Shown here: piece after piece, positions 10,210 to 19,934 of the stretch
Position numbering within the stretch: position 1 is the first letter of the stretch
Layout: every line of letters starts with the position of its first letter
Assembly: GCF_964030935.1 (NCBI RefSeq)
Contig: NZ_OZ034990.1
Location: 682,001 to 746,000 of the forward strand
Direction of reading: 5' to 3'
DNA: 64,000 bases
Source: Rickettsiella endosymbiont of Aleochara curtula
GTDB taxonomy: Bacteria; Pseudomonadota; Gammaproteobacteria; Diplorickettsiales; Diplorickettsiaceae
Position numbers and translations under genes: made by a program
Notes under the pieces: model-generated
Seen by the model: only the letters and a program-made list of their open reading frames with translations
What the model was told of the DNA's origin: nothing
Database searches by the model: none

Positions 10210-12471
10210 ATGGCCAAAAGCAAATCATCATCTGAACATTCACCGATTGAACATCAAGCACTGCGCATTTTCACAGAAAAGGCCTACCTTGATTATTCCA
10301 TGTACGTCATTCTTGATCGTGCCTTACCACATATTGGTGATGGCTTAAAACCTGTACAGCGACGCATCATTTATGCGATGTCTGAATTAGGTTTAACCGC
10401 ACTCGCAAAATATAAAAAATCAGCCCGAACTGTTGGTGACGTTTTAGGTAAGTTTCATCCTCACAGTGATGTTGCTTGCTATGAAGCCATGGTGTTAATG
10501 GCGCAAGATTTTTCCTATCGTTACCCTCTCATTGACGGACAGGGAAACTGGGGCTCTCAAGATGACCCTAAATCATTTGCCGCGATGCGCTATACCGAAT
10601 CGCGCTTAACCCGTTATGCCCAAGCGTTACTCAATGAACTTTCGGATGGAACGGTGGATTGGGTGCCTAATTTTGACGCTACACTGGAAGAACCTAAACT
10701 ATTACCTGCGCGCTTGCCTAATATCTTATTAAATGGGGGATCAGGCATTGCGGTCGGAATGGCGACGGATATTCCCGCACACAACCTTGGCGAAGTAGTC
10801 AGTGCTTGTATTCGATTACTAGACGAACCAGACACCACCTTAGCTGAGCTTTGTGAACTGGTTATTGGACCCGACTTCCCTTCCGCTGCAGAAATAATTA
10901 CACCGCGCAGTGAGATTTGTAATATTTACCAACAAGGTCAAGGCGTCATTCGTGCACGGGCAGTTTACACCGAAGAAAAAAACCAAATTATTATTACCGA
11001 TCTGCCTTATCAGGTATCTGGCGCCAAAATTATCGAACAGATTGCTGAACAGATTCGCGACAAGAAATTGCCTTTAGTGGAAGATTTACGTGATGAATCG
11101 GATCATGAAAATCCAACCAGACTAGTAATTATACCCCGTTCTAATCGTGTTGATAGTGCATCCTTAATGACACATTTATTTGCTACGACCGATTTAGAAC
11201 GTAGTTATCGTATTAATCTTAATATGATAGGTCTCGACGGAAGACCTAAGGTAAAAAATCTGCTGGTCATATTACAAGAATGGCTAGAATACCGACAAGC
11301 TACGGTAAGGAAACGTTTAGAGTTCCATTTAAATAAAATTTTGCATCGCCTTCATCTCTTAGAAGGTTTTTTAATTGTCTATTTGCATATCGATGAAGTC
11401 ATAAAAATTATACGACAATACGATGATCCAAAAATCCGCTTAATGAAGCGTTTTAAATTAAGTGATACGCAAGCCGACGCTATTTTAGAAATACGGTTAC
11501 GACAATTAGCCAAACTTGAAGAAGTTAAATTGCAAACCGAACAAGAAAATTTAATCGCAGAACGTGACAAAATCCAGAAAATTTTGTCTTCTAAAGTGCA
11601 ATTAAAACGACTTATTCGATCCGAATTACAAGAAGATGCAAAACTCTATGGTGACCGCCGCAAATCACCATTGGTTGAACGTAGCGCAGCGCAAGCCATG
11701 CAAAAAACTGAAATAATTCCTTCTGAGCCTATGACTGTTATCTTATCGACGCGCGGTTGGATCCGTGCGGCAAAAGGTCACGACTTTGATGTCAGTGGTT
11801 TAACCTTTAAAGCGGGTGACTCCTTGAAAGCGGCACTACCTGGCCGTAGTAATCAATTGATCGCTTTCATTGACTCTACAGGACGTAGTTATTCAACAGC
11901 GATACATACGCTGCCTTCCGCACGAAGTTCCGGAGAGCCTTTAACCAGTCGCTTTAATCCTCCCGCCGGTGCTAATTTTGAAGGCATGATAACGGGAGAT
12001 CCAGAACAGTCTATATTAGTCAGCGCTGATGCCGGCTATGGCTTTATTACACAACTATCCGAACTGTTTTCTAAAAATCGCAATGGAAAAGCATTATTAA
12101 AATTATCTCCTCATGGCCAGGTTCTACCTTTGTTAATGGTTAATCCGATTGATTCCAACTATATTGCACTCGCTACCAATACAGGATATTTATTAATTAT
12201 TGCTGTACAAGAATTACCGATATTAGCGCGTGGTAAAGGCAATAAAATGATGCAAATTCCGTCTAAAAAACTCGAACTACGCGAAGAATTTATAAGTAAA
12301 ATAGCTATTTTACCTTCAAAGAATAGTAAATTGAAGTTAATTTCAGGAAAAAAACAATTTATTTTGAAAGGTGCAGATTTAGCAAATTATATCGGGAAAA
12401 GAGGTCAACGCGGCCATAAATTGCCACGCGGTTTGCAAAAATTAGATGCGCTAGTCGTCGACTTAACTTGA
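10210..12471 (+). CDS. parC: DNA topoisomerase IV subunit A
   Basis: The 753-residue protein matches E. coli ParC (752). The catalytic tyrosine is Tyr128 in [10 protein letters not shown], and the N-terminal winged helix and tower precede a six-bladed C-terminal beta-pinwheel. Its short C-terminal domain and start ([15 protein letters not shown]) distinguish it from GyrA. ParC with ParE decatenates daughter chromosomes. The quinolone-resistance region reads [12 protein letters not shown] where E. coli has HPHGDSACYEAM, so the E. coli Gly78 and Ser80 positions are Ser and Val. parE is not adjacent. Confidence 0.97.
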   Translation: MAKSKSSSEHSPIEHQALRIFTEKAYLDYSMYVILDRALPHIGDGLKPVQRRIIYAMSELGLTALAKYKKSARTVGDVLGKFHPHSDVACYEAMVLMAQDFSYRYPLIDGQGNWGSQDDPKSFAAMRYTESRLTRYAQALLNELSDGTVDWVPNFDATLEEPKLLPARLPNILLNGGSGIAVGMATDIPAHNLGEVVSACIRLLDEPDTTLAELCELVIGPDFPSAAEIITPRSEICNIYQQGQGVIRARAVYTEEKNQIIITDLPYQVSGAKIIEQIAEQIRDKKLPLVEDLRDESDHENPTRLVIIPRSNRVDSASLMTHLFATTDLERSYRINLNMIGLDGRPKVKNLLVILQEWLEYRQATVRKRLEFHLNKILHRLHLLEGFLIVYLHIDEVIKIIRQYDDPKIRLMKRFKLSDTQADAILEIRLRQLAKLEEVKLQTEQENLIAERDKIQKILSSKVQLKRLIRSELQEDAKLYGDRRKSPLVERSAAQAMQKTEIIPSEPMTVILSTRGWIRAAKGHDFDVSGLTFKAGDSLKAALPGRSNQLIAFIDSTGRSYSTAIHTLPSARSSGEPLTSRFNPPAGANFEGMITGDPEQSILVSADAGYGFITQLSELFSKNRNGKALLKLSPHGQVLPLLMVNPIDSNYIALATNTGYLLIIAVQELPILARGKGNKMMQIPSKKLELREEFISKIAILPSKNSKLKLISGKKQFILKGADLANYIGKRGQRGHKLPRGLQKLDALVVDLT

Positions 12472-12491
12472 TTTAATGGTTAATTTCAATA

Positions 12492-13427
12492 ATGAATAAA
12501 AATATAAATTATTTGTGGTTTTTTTTACTAGCCGCTTTTTGGAGCGGTTCATTTGTCGCCATTAAAGCGGTAGTATTACACGTACCTCCTTTCTTTGGAG
12601 CGATGCTACGCGTAGGTTTAGCATTAATATTCTTAAGTCTTATTTTTTGTTTCTTAAGAAAAAGCGTGGCTGTTGCATTTAATCTACGCTGGCGCATTTG
12701 GATAATGGGACTTTTCTCACAAGGACTTCCATTCTTCTTCTTATTTTATGGTGAGCAACATATTTCGCCAGGTTTAGCAGGTATTCTAAATGGAACGGTG
12801 CCCATTTGGACATTAATATTTAGCTTAATTTCTCCTAAGACTAGAAATTTTTCATTCTTAAAATGCATAGGTTTATTTACCGGTTTATTAGGTATTTGTA
12901 TTATTTTTTGGCCCTTATTGAATTTTGATACCGCACATTCAGCCCTTTTAGGCACCGCTTCTGTCTTACTTATGGCAATCAGCTATTCGATCGGTAATTT
13001 GCTCAATCAACGTATGTTATCAGGTCAAACTAAATTAGATTTTTATGCCAATATCTATCATCAACATTGGGCCAGTCTTGTTTTTCTCATGTTGGCATCA
13101 CTCTTATTCGAACATTGGCCGAGTAGTAGTTTACTATTGCATACGCCGATTATTTGGGTGGCAAGTATTTACATGGGTTTATTTTCCACTGCAATAGCTT
13201 GGATTATTTATTATCATTTAATTCGCGAATGGGATGCCGTACGCGCCAGCGCGGTAATGTATGTCGTTCCTATCATGGCTATACTGTGGGATTTTGTTTT
13301 TTTTCACAATCGCCCGCAATGGTCAGAAGGCTTAGGCATAATAGCCATTTTATTTGGCGTGGTATTAATTCAATGGCCTAAAAATTTACCTAAGTCAATC
13401 AGCTATTTTATAAAAAATAAATTATAA
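12492..13427 (+). CDS. EamA/DMT-family permease
   Basis: This 311-residue integral membrane protein has about ten hydrophobic helices arranged as two EamA repeats. It starts WFFLLAAFWSGSFVAIKAV, typical of the drug/metabolite transporter superfamily, with an internal GLFSTAIAWIIYYHLI segment in the second repeat. Such permeases export amino acids or other metabolites; the substrate here is unknown. It starts 20 bases after parC on the same strand and may share its transcript. Confidence 0.87.
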   Translation: MNKNINYLWFFLLAAFWSGSFVAIKAVVLHVPPFFGAMLRVGLALIFLSLIFCFLRKSVAVAFNLRWRIWIMGLFSQGLPFFFLFYGEQHISPGLAGILNGTVPIWTLIFSLISPKTRNFSFLKCIGLFTGLLGICIIFWPLLNFDTAHSALLGTASVLLMAISYSIGNLLNQRMLSGQTKLDFYANIYHQHWASLVFLMLASLLFEHWPSSSLLLHTPIIWVASIYMGLFSTAIAWIIYYHLIREWDAVRASAVMYVVPIMAILWDFVFFHNRPQWSEGLGIIAILFGVVLIQWPKNLPKSISYFIKNKL

Positions 13428-13533
13428 TTTATTTAGACCATTCAAACTGGTACAACTAAAAGGCAACAAGGGGTTTTATTACCTCATAGTGGCTCACTCT
13501 ATTGAACATTCAAATTATATAATTACTTGTAAG

Positions 13534-15000
13534 TTAATATGTTTTTTTTGTTAAGTTAGAAGACTCAAATGTATTTATAGAATCAATAATTCGATCTCCC
13601 TCGCGACGTTCACTATCAATAACATTAGTATTTGATTTTTTTCTTGGTTTTTTATTAAATAATGTACTTGCTAAAAGTAATGTCCCATTGGCATTGCTAT
13701 TATTCACTCCCCTATTATCCGCTAGGTCTGTTTCAGACATTGAACTCAGGTTGAATCCACGAGCTTCAGCCTGCGCAACGAGAGGATTGGTTCTAAAAAA
13801 TCCCGTTGCATTCACCAAAGGCGCAAGCGACTCATTTAATTCACTCATAGCAAAAAGATCACTTTTTAATACGGATACTTGCTCCCTGGAAGAAGTATCA
13901 CGAGTTTTATGGCGTTGCCTTTTATCCTCTGGATTTAATAACACTCCATTTTGTTTTAAGAGATAATTACCTAGTTCTTCTGGATTATCTTGACGAATCC
14001 TATGGAGACGAAAATTCCCTTCATTATTTATAGATTTTACCGCTGTACCTTGCTTCAAATAGTGAGCGAGATCATTATTTCCAATTTCTATTGCAATATC
14101 TATAGGCGTAGACTCATCATTATTTTTAACTTCGATACTTGCGCCTTGCGTAAGCAAAGATCTAACAAGCTTAATATTCTCAGTTTCCACTGCCATATGT
14201 AAAGGAGTACTTCCATCAACATTTTTAGCTTCTATATTGGCACCTTGCGTAAGCAAGTATTTAACCAGCCTAATATTCTCAGTTTCCACTGCCATATGTA
14301 GAGGAGTATTTCCATCACTATTTTTAGCTTCTAAATCTGCCTTGTTATCAAGAAGGTATTTTATAAGCTTTTTTCGATTATTTGAAACGGCTAAATGTAG
14401 TAGCGTATTATTTTCATTATCTTTTACCGATAAATCTATTTTTTTCTCATTAACAAGATACTTAACTATTTTTGTATTACCGTTCTTAATCGCTAAAGAT
14501 AAAACGGTATCACCCTCACTATTTTTAGCTTCTACGTTGGCACCTTTAGAAATAAGAAACTCTATTACCTGGAAATGACCATTCTTAGCTGCTGAAATTA
14601 AGGGAGAGTTACCTTGGATATCCCTACTTTCTAAATCAAGCCCCTGAGTAAAAAAATATTTAACTAATTTTAAGTGACCATTCCAGGCAGCGGCATGCAA
14701 CAATGTCTGATCATAATTATCTTTAGTGTTTAAATCAGAATCTTGCTCAACTAAATATTCCACACTCTTTAATTGGCCTTCCCAGGTAGCGTAATGTAGT
14801 GGTGTACTTCCATATTTATTTTTGTTCTCCATCAAACTAGAATCTTTAGTGACTAAATTTCGAATTGCGTTTAAATCTCCTAAAGCCGCAGCAACATGTA
14901 ATCGAGTATTGCCAAAATTATCCGATTCAAACAATTCAGATTCATAAGTTTTCAAGTTGATGGGTGATTGAGAAGTTTTAGATATATTATATTTTTCCAT
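13534..15000 (-). CDS. Ankyrin-repeat protein, candidate secreted effector
   Basis: The 488-residue protein has about nine consecutive ankyrin repeats between residues 30 and 320; recognisable cores are YGSTPLHYA, YDQTLLHAA, ENNTLLHLA, DGNTPLHMA and DGSTPLHMA. The last 170 residues are hydrophilic without a recognised domain. The ATG (14998-15000) is preceded by AGGAG at a spacing of eight. There is no signal peptide, so delivery by a type IV system is possible but not shown. Repeats 7 and 8 are almost identical at DNA level, which points to recent internal duplication. It stands alone between an EamA permease and dsbD. Confidence 0.85.
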   Translation of the reverse strand: MEKYNISKTSQSPINLKTYESELFESDNFGNTRLHVAAALGDLNAIRNLVTKDSSLMENKNKYGSTPLHYATWEGQLKSVEYLVEQDSDLNTKDNYDQTLLHAAAWNGHLKLVKYFFTQGLDLESRDIQGNSPLISAAKNGHFQVIEFLISKGANVEAKNSEGDTVLSLAIKNGNTKIVKYLVNEKKIDLSVKDNENNTLLHLAVSNNRKKLIKYLLDNKADLEAKNSDGNTPLHMAVETENIRLVKYLLTQGANIEAKNVDGSTPLHMAVETENIKLVRSLLTQGASIEVKNNDESTPIDIAIEIGNNDLAHYLKQGTAVKSINNEGNFRLHRIRQDNPEELGNYLLKQNGVLLNPEDKRQRHKTRDTSSREQVSVLKSDLFAMSELNESLAPLVNATGFFRTNPLVAQAEARGFNLSSMSETDLADNRGVNNSNANGTLLLASTLFNKKPRKKSNTNVIDSERREGDRIIDSINTFESSNLTKKTY

Positions 15001-15283
15001 TTAATTTACTCCTATACTTATTATTTAATATTCTTATGAATATTTTTCAATGTAATAAGAAAGTTTATTTTTACATAAAACCACTCCATCATTCAACTTT
15101 TCCTTACTATTTAATGTGCATTTTAGTCAATTATTTTTATTATTTTATCAAAAAAAATTTAGTCGCCGTTATTTTAATTTTTTTAATAATTTTAAAAAAT
15201 AAATTTTACTCCTTGCAATCAATCACTCTCTCAATATAAGAGATTATTTTAAGTGAATTGTATTATTTCAGAATAGAGTCAGT
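15001..15283. other. Non-coding AT-rich gap
   Basis: This 283-base gap lies between the ankyrin gene start and the dsbD stop. It is mostly homopolymeric A/T runs; I see no RNA gene, repeat copy or convincing terminator. Confidence 0.5.
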
Positions 15284-16930
15284 CTATTTGCTCGCTAAAA
15301 TCTGACGTAAATGATTCGCAAAAGTTTGACTTTCTTCTTGTCCAACTATTCGAGAATCTTTCAATTCTTGTCCATTCGGCGTAAAGAACAAAAAGGTCGG
15401 CGGGGCAATCACATGGAATTGACGTTCTAAAGCTTTATCTTGATCATCATTCGCAGTGACATCCGCTCTTAACAAGATGAAATGCGACATCAAAGATTTA
15501 ACTTGTGGTGCAGTGAAGACTATCCGTTCCATTTCCTTACAAGATAGACACCAATTGGCATAAAAATCGACTAACACCGGTTTATGCTGTTGTTTTGCTT
15601 GTATTAAAGCTTGTCTTAAATCAGAAATGCCTTTAATTGTCTGAAAATTACTTGTCTCGGAGCTTGCAACTTGATTGGGATGCAGAAGGCTAAAGGGTCG
15701 AGAATTGCTAGGGATGATTCGTGCTAGCAGCCATACAGCCATTGCCAACATTAGCACACCTAAAATAATTTTAATGCCATTCATCCAAGGGCCGGATTTA
15801 GGTAACCATTTACCTGCCGAAGTCCCAATAATTAATAAAGGCACGCCTGAACCCAAACCTAAAACAAATAAAGCGAGTCCACCTAGTATGGCATTCCCGG
15901 TATTCCCAATATAGGTTAATACGCCGACTAAAGGTGCTGTTATACACGGAGAAATAACCAAGGTGGATAAACATCCCATTAAGGCCACACCGATATAATT
16001 ACCACCTTGTTGACGATTAGTAATATGAATAAGCTTTTCATGCCAACTCTCAGGCAGGCGTAACTCATAGAAACCAAACAAAGAGAAGGCAAGTGCAACA
16101 AACAATGCACAAACAATGATAATGACCCACGGGCTTTGTAAAAATGCTTGTAAATAACTGCCTGCTAAACCAGCAAAAACACCCGCTATGGCATAAGTAA
16201 ATGCCATGGCAAGAACATAAGTTATCGATAAACTAAAGGCTTTAGCTGTCGTCAAATGCTTTTGGCCTAAAATAATAGCCGATAACACCGGTATCAATGG
16301 CAAAACACAAGGTGTCAGTGATAGCAATAAACCAAATCCAAAGAAACTAAGCAGTGTCCAAAAAATATTGTGACCTGCTAATAAAGTCAGAATTTTACTT
16401 TGTTCACTAGCGGTTTTTATACTTCCCTGAACTTGATTTTTCGATGAATTCTGACCTATGTCCACGGAATTTTGGTTAATATCGCTAACTGACATTCCAG
16501 CATGCGTTAAGCTTATATGTTTAACTACAGGTGGATAACAAAAACCGGCTATGGCACAACCTTGATAATGGATCATTATATCCAGATTTTGATCGGGAAG
16601 CGGATTTACAAATTTTAATAACGTGACGACATGTCCTTGATAAACTTCGTATTTGCCAATAAATTGGTTATGTTTAATGGTGCCCTTAGGAAAAACCACC
16701 GAATTTATGCGGATTGGTGTACTTTCGAAATGTATTTTGTCGCGGTAAAGATAGTAACCGGGCTTGATAGTCCAACGTGCGGTTAGCGTTTTATCATTTA
16801 AACGCTGCACTGAGACTTGAAAAACCTGATCCACAGGTAAAGCTTGCTGACTAGCATAAGCGGGTAATATTCCTGCGCCCAAGCTCAATCCAACGAGTAA
16901 AACTTTAAAAAACTTAATTAAATTAAACAA
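15284..16930 (-). CDS. dsbD: Thiol:disulfide interchange protein DsbD
   Basis: The start is TTG (16928-16930) with AGGAAA about six bases upstream. The 548-residue product has a signal peptide, an N-terminal periplasmic domain with the Cys pair in GCAIAGFCYPP, a multi-helix membrane domain with one cysteine each in TPCVLPLIP and SPCITAPLVG, and a C-terminal thioredoxin domain with ANWCLSCKE. All six redox cysteines expected of DsbD are therefore present. It carries electrons from cytoplasmic thioredoxin to periplasmic DsbC/DsbE, which links it to the ccmG gene near the end of the window. Confidence 0.96.
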   Translation of the reverse strand: MFNLIKFFKVLLVGLSLGAGILPAYASQQALPVDQVFQVSVQRLNDKTLTARWTIKPGYYLYRDKIHFESTPIRINSVVFPKGTIKHNQFIGKYEVYQGHVVTLLKFVNPLPDQNLDIMIHYQGCAIAGFCYPPVVKHISLTHAGMSVSDINQNSVDIGQNSSKNQVQGSIKTASEQSKILTLLAGHNIFWTLLSFFGFGLLLSLTPCVLPLIPVLSAIILGQKHLTTAKAFSLSITYVLAMAFTYAIAGVFAGLAGSYLQAFLQSPWVIIIVCALFVALAFSLFGFYELRLPESWHEKLIHITNRQQGGNYIGVALMGCLSTLVISPCITAPLVGVLTYIGNTGNAILGGLALFVLGLGSGVPLLIIGTSAGKWLPKSGPWMNGIKIILGVLMLAMAVWLLARIIPSNSRPFSLLHPNQVASSETSNFQTIKGISDLRQALIQAKQQHKPVLVDFYANWCLSCKEMERIVFTAPQVKSLMSHFILLRADVTANDDQDKALERQFHVIAPPTFLFFTPNGQELKDSRIVGQEESQTFANHLRQILASK

Positions 16931-17177
16931 AATAGTTTCCTTTTAGATAGATATGAGTATCGAGCCTTTTTATTAAATAGACCTTTACGCGCTATTTTTC
17001 TAGCAAATCTCACAGAAAAAACAATGTTTCGCAAAATTTTTTAAGAAAAATCAGGGCTGGGCCTAACTCAGAGGCTAAGAAAATCAAAAAATCCGCCAAA
17101 AGACGCTTGTCGCAACCTCTTAGCTACTATATCATGGAAACTCCTCTGACCTAGTCAAGTCTCAAAGGATAATGTAT

Positions 17178-17465
17178 ATGCAAAATGCACTCGATCAACT
17201 TCCTGTTCTACCTATGGTTGCTAGCGCTGGCGCCCCTCAGCAGCCGCTAAAAACTTATGTCGAACAGGCTTTAGAAAATTACTTTTCGCAATTAGATGGG
17301 AACTCACCTTCTAATCTGTATGGCCTTGTTTTAGCTGAGGTTGAATCCCCTATGTTGGAAGTGGTATTACGCCAAACTCGCGGAAACCAAACCAAAGCAG
17401 CTAAAATGTTAGGTATCAGTCGCGGTACTTTACGTAAAAAACTAAAACAATGCGATCTTTGCTAG
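17178..17465 (+). CDS. fis: Fis-family nucleoid/DNA-binding protein
   Basis: I use the ATG at 17178, eight bases after AAGGA; an ATG two codons earlier is too close. The 95-residue protein ends in the Fis helix-turn-helix (TRGNQTKAAKMLGISRGTLRKKL). The N-terminal half corresponds to the dimerisation and beta-hairpin arm region (PLKTYVEQALENYF). Fis bends DNA and controls stable-RNA and growth-phase genes. The usual dusB partner is not upstream; dsbD is divergent. It ends close to lapC, about 60 bases away. Confidence 0.93.
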   Translation: MQNALDQLPVLPMVASAGAPQQPLKTYVEQALENYFSQLDGNSPSNLYGLVLAEVESPMLEVVLRQTRGNQTKAAKMLGISRGTLRKKLKQCDLC

Positions 17466-17526
17466 ATCCAGACTAGTAAATAAACCTCTCGTACAACTAT
17501 AAAAAAAAATAACAACAATAAATAAA

Positions 17527-19398
17527 ATGTCTTTAACAACAAGAAAAATCTATTTTAATTGGATATTTTGGTTTTTCATCGGAAATGCCTTATTATTTTG
17601 GGGAATTGGCTTGCATTATCTTGCCAGTATTATTCCCTTTCATTTATCTGTATCGTCCCTAGCTAATCAGCTACTGGCGAGTTTGTTTTTATTCAGTGCA
17701 TTTTTCGGTCAGCTTGGTTTATTTGCGTGTATTGCAGCGATTATCCCCATCCTACTTGTCTTTCTTTGTCCTAGAAAAAAACTCATACTTTCTGTTTCAG
17801 TCATTATAGGCTTCCTATTCGCTTATTTGCTGAGTGTCGATACGTTTGTATTTGGCCAATTTCATTTCCATTTGAATGGGGTTATTTGGAAATTACTCAC
17901 AGGGGGAGAAGCCGGTGAGGTATTCGATCTTTCCTGGCTAGAATGGCTATCGATAGGATTATTATCCAGCTTGTTGTTAGCCTTAGAAATAGGTTTAGCC
18001 ATATTCATATGGAAAAAATTACGTCATAAAACTTTTATCTTGCACTATCCTGTCGCAACGCTGGCTTGTCTTTTATTTTCTTATTATATGTTAGCCATAT
18101 TAATCAAAACCTCAACTGCACTAGCACTTAACCAGCAAGCTTACACCATACCTCTTTATTATGAAGTCCTAGCCAAACTATTACCCGGTAAGCAAGCGCT
18201 GTCTGAACTAGAGAGTCTTTACCGCTCAGATTTTGTCGAAATCAATCATGACAACCAAAAGCTTAACTACCCTTTGCATACATTAGTTTACAAAACGGTT
18301 AAAAAACCGATTAATATCGTTTTCATTCTGATCGATAGCTGGCGTTTTGATATGTTGAATGCTGTCAATACGCCGAATATTTATCGCTTTGCACAGCAAA
18401 GCTGGCAATTTCAACAGCATTTCAGCGGTGGAAATGGAACTCAACCCGGCCTATTTTCTTTATTTTATAGTTTACCTGCTACCTATTGGGCGGCCACTAT
18501 CAGTCAACATAAAAGCCCTTTATTTATGGATAAACTGCTTTCAGAAAATTATCATATGGGTATTTTCGCAAGCGCCGAACTCCTCGCTCCACCGTTTAAC
18601 CAAAATGTATTTGTACGTATAAAAGATCTAAAAACCTCAACGCTAGGAGAAACACCCTACGATAGAGATAAACAGATTACCAAAGAATTTAAACAATTTA
18701 TCACACAGACGCCATCGCCTTTTTTTAGCTTTTTATTTTATGATGCCGCGCACAGTTTCTGTATCGGAAATAGCCCTGTACCTATTTTTCAGCCTAGCAT
18801 AGCGGTTTGCGACCGCTTAACCTATACGAATCATACCGATCCCACTCCCACCTTTAACCGTTATAAAAATGCCTTATATTATATCGACCAGCTGGTAGGG
18901 CAAGATCTGGCGTTACTTAAAAAACGTCATTTATTAGATAACACGTTAGTCCTTATCACTGCAGACCATGGGAATGAATTCAACGACAACCATCTAGGAT
19001 ATTGGGGACACGCGAGTAATTTCACACGTTTCCAAACCCAAGTCCCCTTGATCATTCACTGGCCAGGCCAGAAACCACTGCGGGTTAAGCATATGACTAG
19101 CCATTATGACGTAATACCGACCTTACTAAGCCGAATCTTTGACTTGCAAAACACTATAGCCGATTATAGTATCGGCCAATCCTTGTTTAGCAAAAAAACT
19201 CCCGACTTTTTATTTATGCATAGCTATACAAACATAGGCCTAGTGAATGATAAACACATCATTTCCATATTCCCGTCAGGTTATTACCAAATCCAAAACC
19301 TCCAAGGTAAGATGTTGTCTAATGAGGCATTACCGATGAAAAATATCTTGACTGCTTTAGGGGTAACGCAACGTTATTACTCCAAAGATAAAAATTAA
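17527..19398 (+). CDS. lapC: Inner-membrane sulfatase-like protein, PbgA/YejM/LapC type
   Basis: The 623-residue protein has five N-terminal membrane helices (to about residue 200, the DUF3413-like part) and a periplasmic alkaline-phosphatase/sulfatase-fold domain with IVFILIDSWRFDML near residue 265 and LITADHGNEFNDNHLGYWG further on. This architecture is that of E. coli YejM, which binds lipid A at the inner membrane and controls LpxC stability through LapB. Sequence order favours LapC over lipoteichoic acid synthases. The regulatory role is inferred from the family. Confidence 0.87.
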   Translation: MSLTTRKIYFNWIFWFFIGNALLFWGIGLHYLASIIPFHLSVSSLANQLLASLFLFSAFFGQLGLFACIAAIIPILLVFLCPRKKLILSVSVIIGFLFAYLLSVDTFVFGQFHFHLNGVIWKLLTGGEAGEVFDLSWLEWLSIGLLSSLLLALEIGLAIFIWKKLRHKTFILHYPVATLACLLFSYYMLAILIKTSTALALNQQAYTIPLYYEVLAKLLPGKQALSELESLYRSDFVEINHDNQKLNYPLHTLVYKTVKKPINIVFILIDSWRFDMLNAVNTPNIYRFAQQSWQFQQHFSGGNGTQPGLFSLFYSLPATYWAATISQHKSPLFMDKLLSENYHMGIFASAELLAPPFNQNVFVRIKDLKTSTLGETPYDRDKQITKEFKQFITQTPSPFFSFLFYDAAHSFCIGNSPVPIFQPSIAVCDRLTYTNHTDPTPTFNRYKNALYYIDQLVGQDLALLKKRHLLDNTLVLITADHGNEFNDNHLGYWGHASNFTRFQTQVPLIIHWPGQKPLRVKHMTSHYDVIPTLLSRIFDLQNTIADYSIGQSLFSKKTPDFLFMHSYTNIGLVNDKHIISIFPSGYYQIQNLQGKMLSNEALPMKNILTALGVTQRYYSKDKN

Positions 19399-19407
19399 GT
19401 TTATTGC

Positions 19408-19437
19408 TTGACAGGTTCAGTGCGGCTTTAGCACAAT
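19408..19437 (+). promoter_or_regulatory. Predicted sigma-70 promoter of the tRNA-Met region
   Basis: TTGACA (19408-19413), an 18-base spacer and CACAAT (19432-19437), followed by a GC-rich GGCCACC discriminator typical of stringently controlled stable-RNA promoters. It precedes the broken tRNA copy and the intact tRNA-Met. Confidence 0.45.
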
Positions 19438-19449
19438 AGGCCACCTTTT

Positions 19450-19473
19450 GCATGTAGCTCAGTTGGGTGAGCA
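19450..19473 (+). pseudogene. 5' fragment of a tRNA gene
   Basis: GCATGTAGCTCAGTTGG followed by GTGAGCA matches the acceptor/D-arm start of the intact tRNA-Met at 19573, but the anticodon arm and the rest are missing. It is followed by the hairpin AGAAAAAGC-GCA-GCTTTTTCT (19479-19499) and about 70 bases of non-tRNA sequence. It looks like a partial duplication or the left side of an insertion that split a tRNA gene. Confidence 0.6.
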
Positions 19474-19572
19474 AGAATAGAAAAAGCGCAGCTTTTTCTT
19501 TGCGAACGCCCGAAGCAGGATGCGCGCGCAGAAAGGAGCACAGACAGAGTGAATCGAAGTTAAAAAAGTTTA

Positions 19573-19649
19573 GGCTATGTAGCTCAGTTGGTTAGAGCAC
19601 AGCATTCATAATGCTGGGGTCGGTGGTTCGAGCCCACCCATAGCCACCA
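19573..19649 (+). tRNA. tRNA-Met (anticodon CAT, elongator type)
   Basis: It begins GGCTATGTAGCTCAGTTGG and ends CATAGCCACCA with an encoded CCA. The anticodon stem-loop is AGCAT-TCATA-ATGCT. The acceptor stem (GGCTATG/CATAGCC) is fully paired, which argues for elongator tRNA-Met; an initiator tRNA would have an unpaired first base. A tRNA-Ile with modified CAU cannot be wholly excluded. Confidence 0.93.
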
Positions 19650-19934
19650 GAATCATTTTAAGTTTAGAATATTAGGATATGTTCGCACCAAGTTTTATCG
19701 ACGTAGGAATTAGCCTAGGTCGCTCTATACCATCGTTTAGTATCTAGTATCATAAATTTAGAAAAATTAATTAAATAAAAATAATAAGATTTGAGTTTAA
19801 AATATGAATTTTTGTGTAGCATTATGCGTTCGAAATTTCCATGTAATTTATCAAATCACAGGACTACTTACCCAGATTCAATTTTTTACAGTAAGTAAGA
19901 AAGAAGCCTTCCTAAATAATAAAAGGAAAGCCTG

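Noticed and set aside
13428-13533. Terminator after the EamA gene
   Set aside because: Only weak inverted repeats are present and no clear hairpin with T run can be drawn.
15036-15239. 67-codon plus-strand frame in the ankyrin-dsbD gap
   Set aside because: Composition is driven by A/T homopolymers (Phe, Ile, Lys, Leu) and there is no start signal.
17178-17465. Enhancer-binding-protein HTH fragment instead of Fis
   Set aside because: The length, isolated start with ribosome site and N-terminal arm fit a complete Fis protein.
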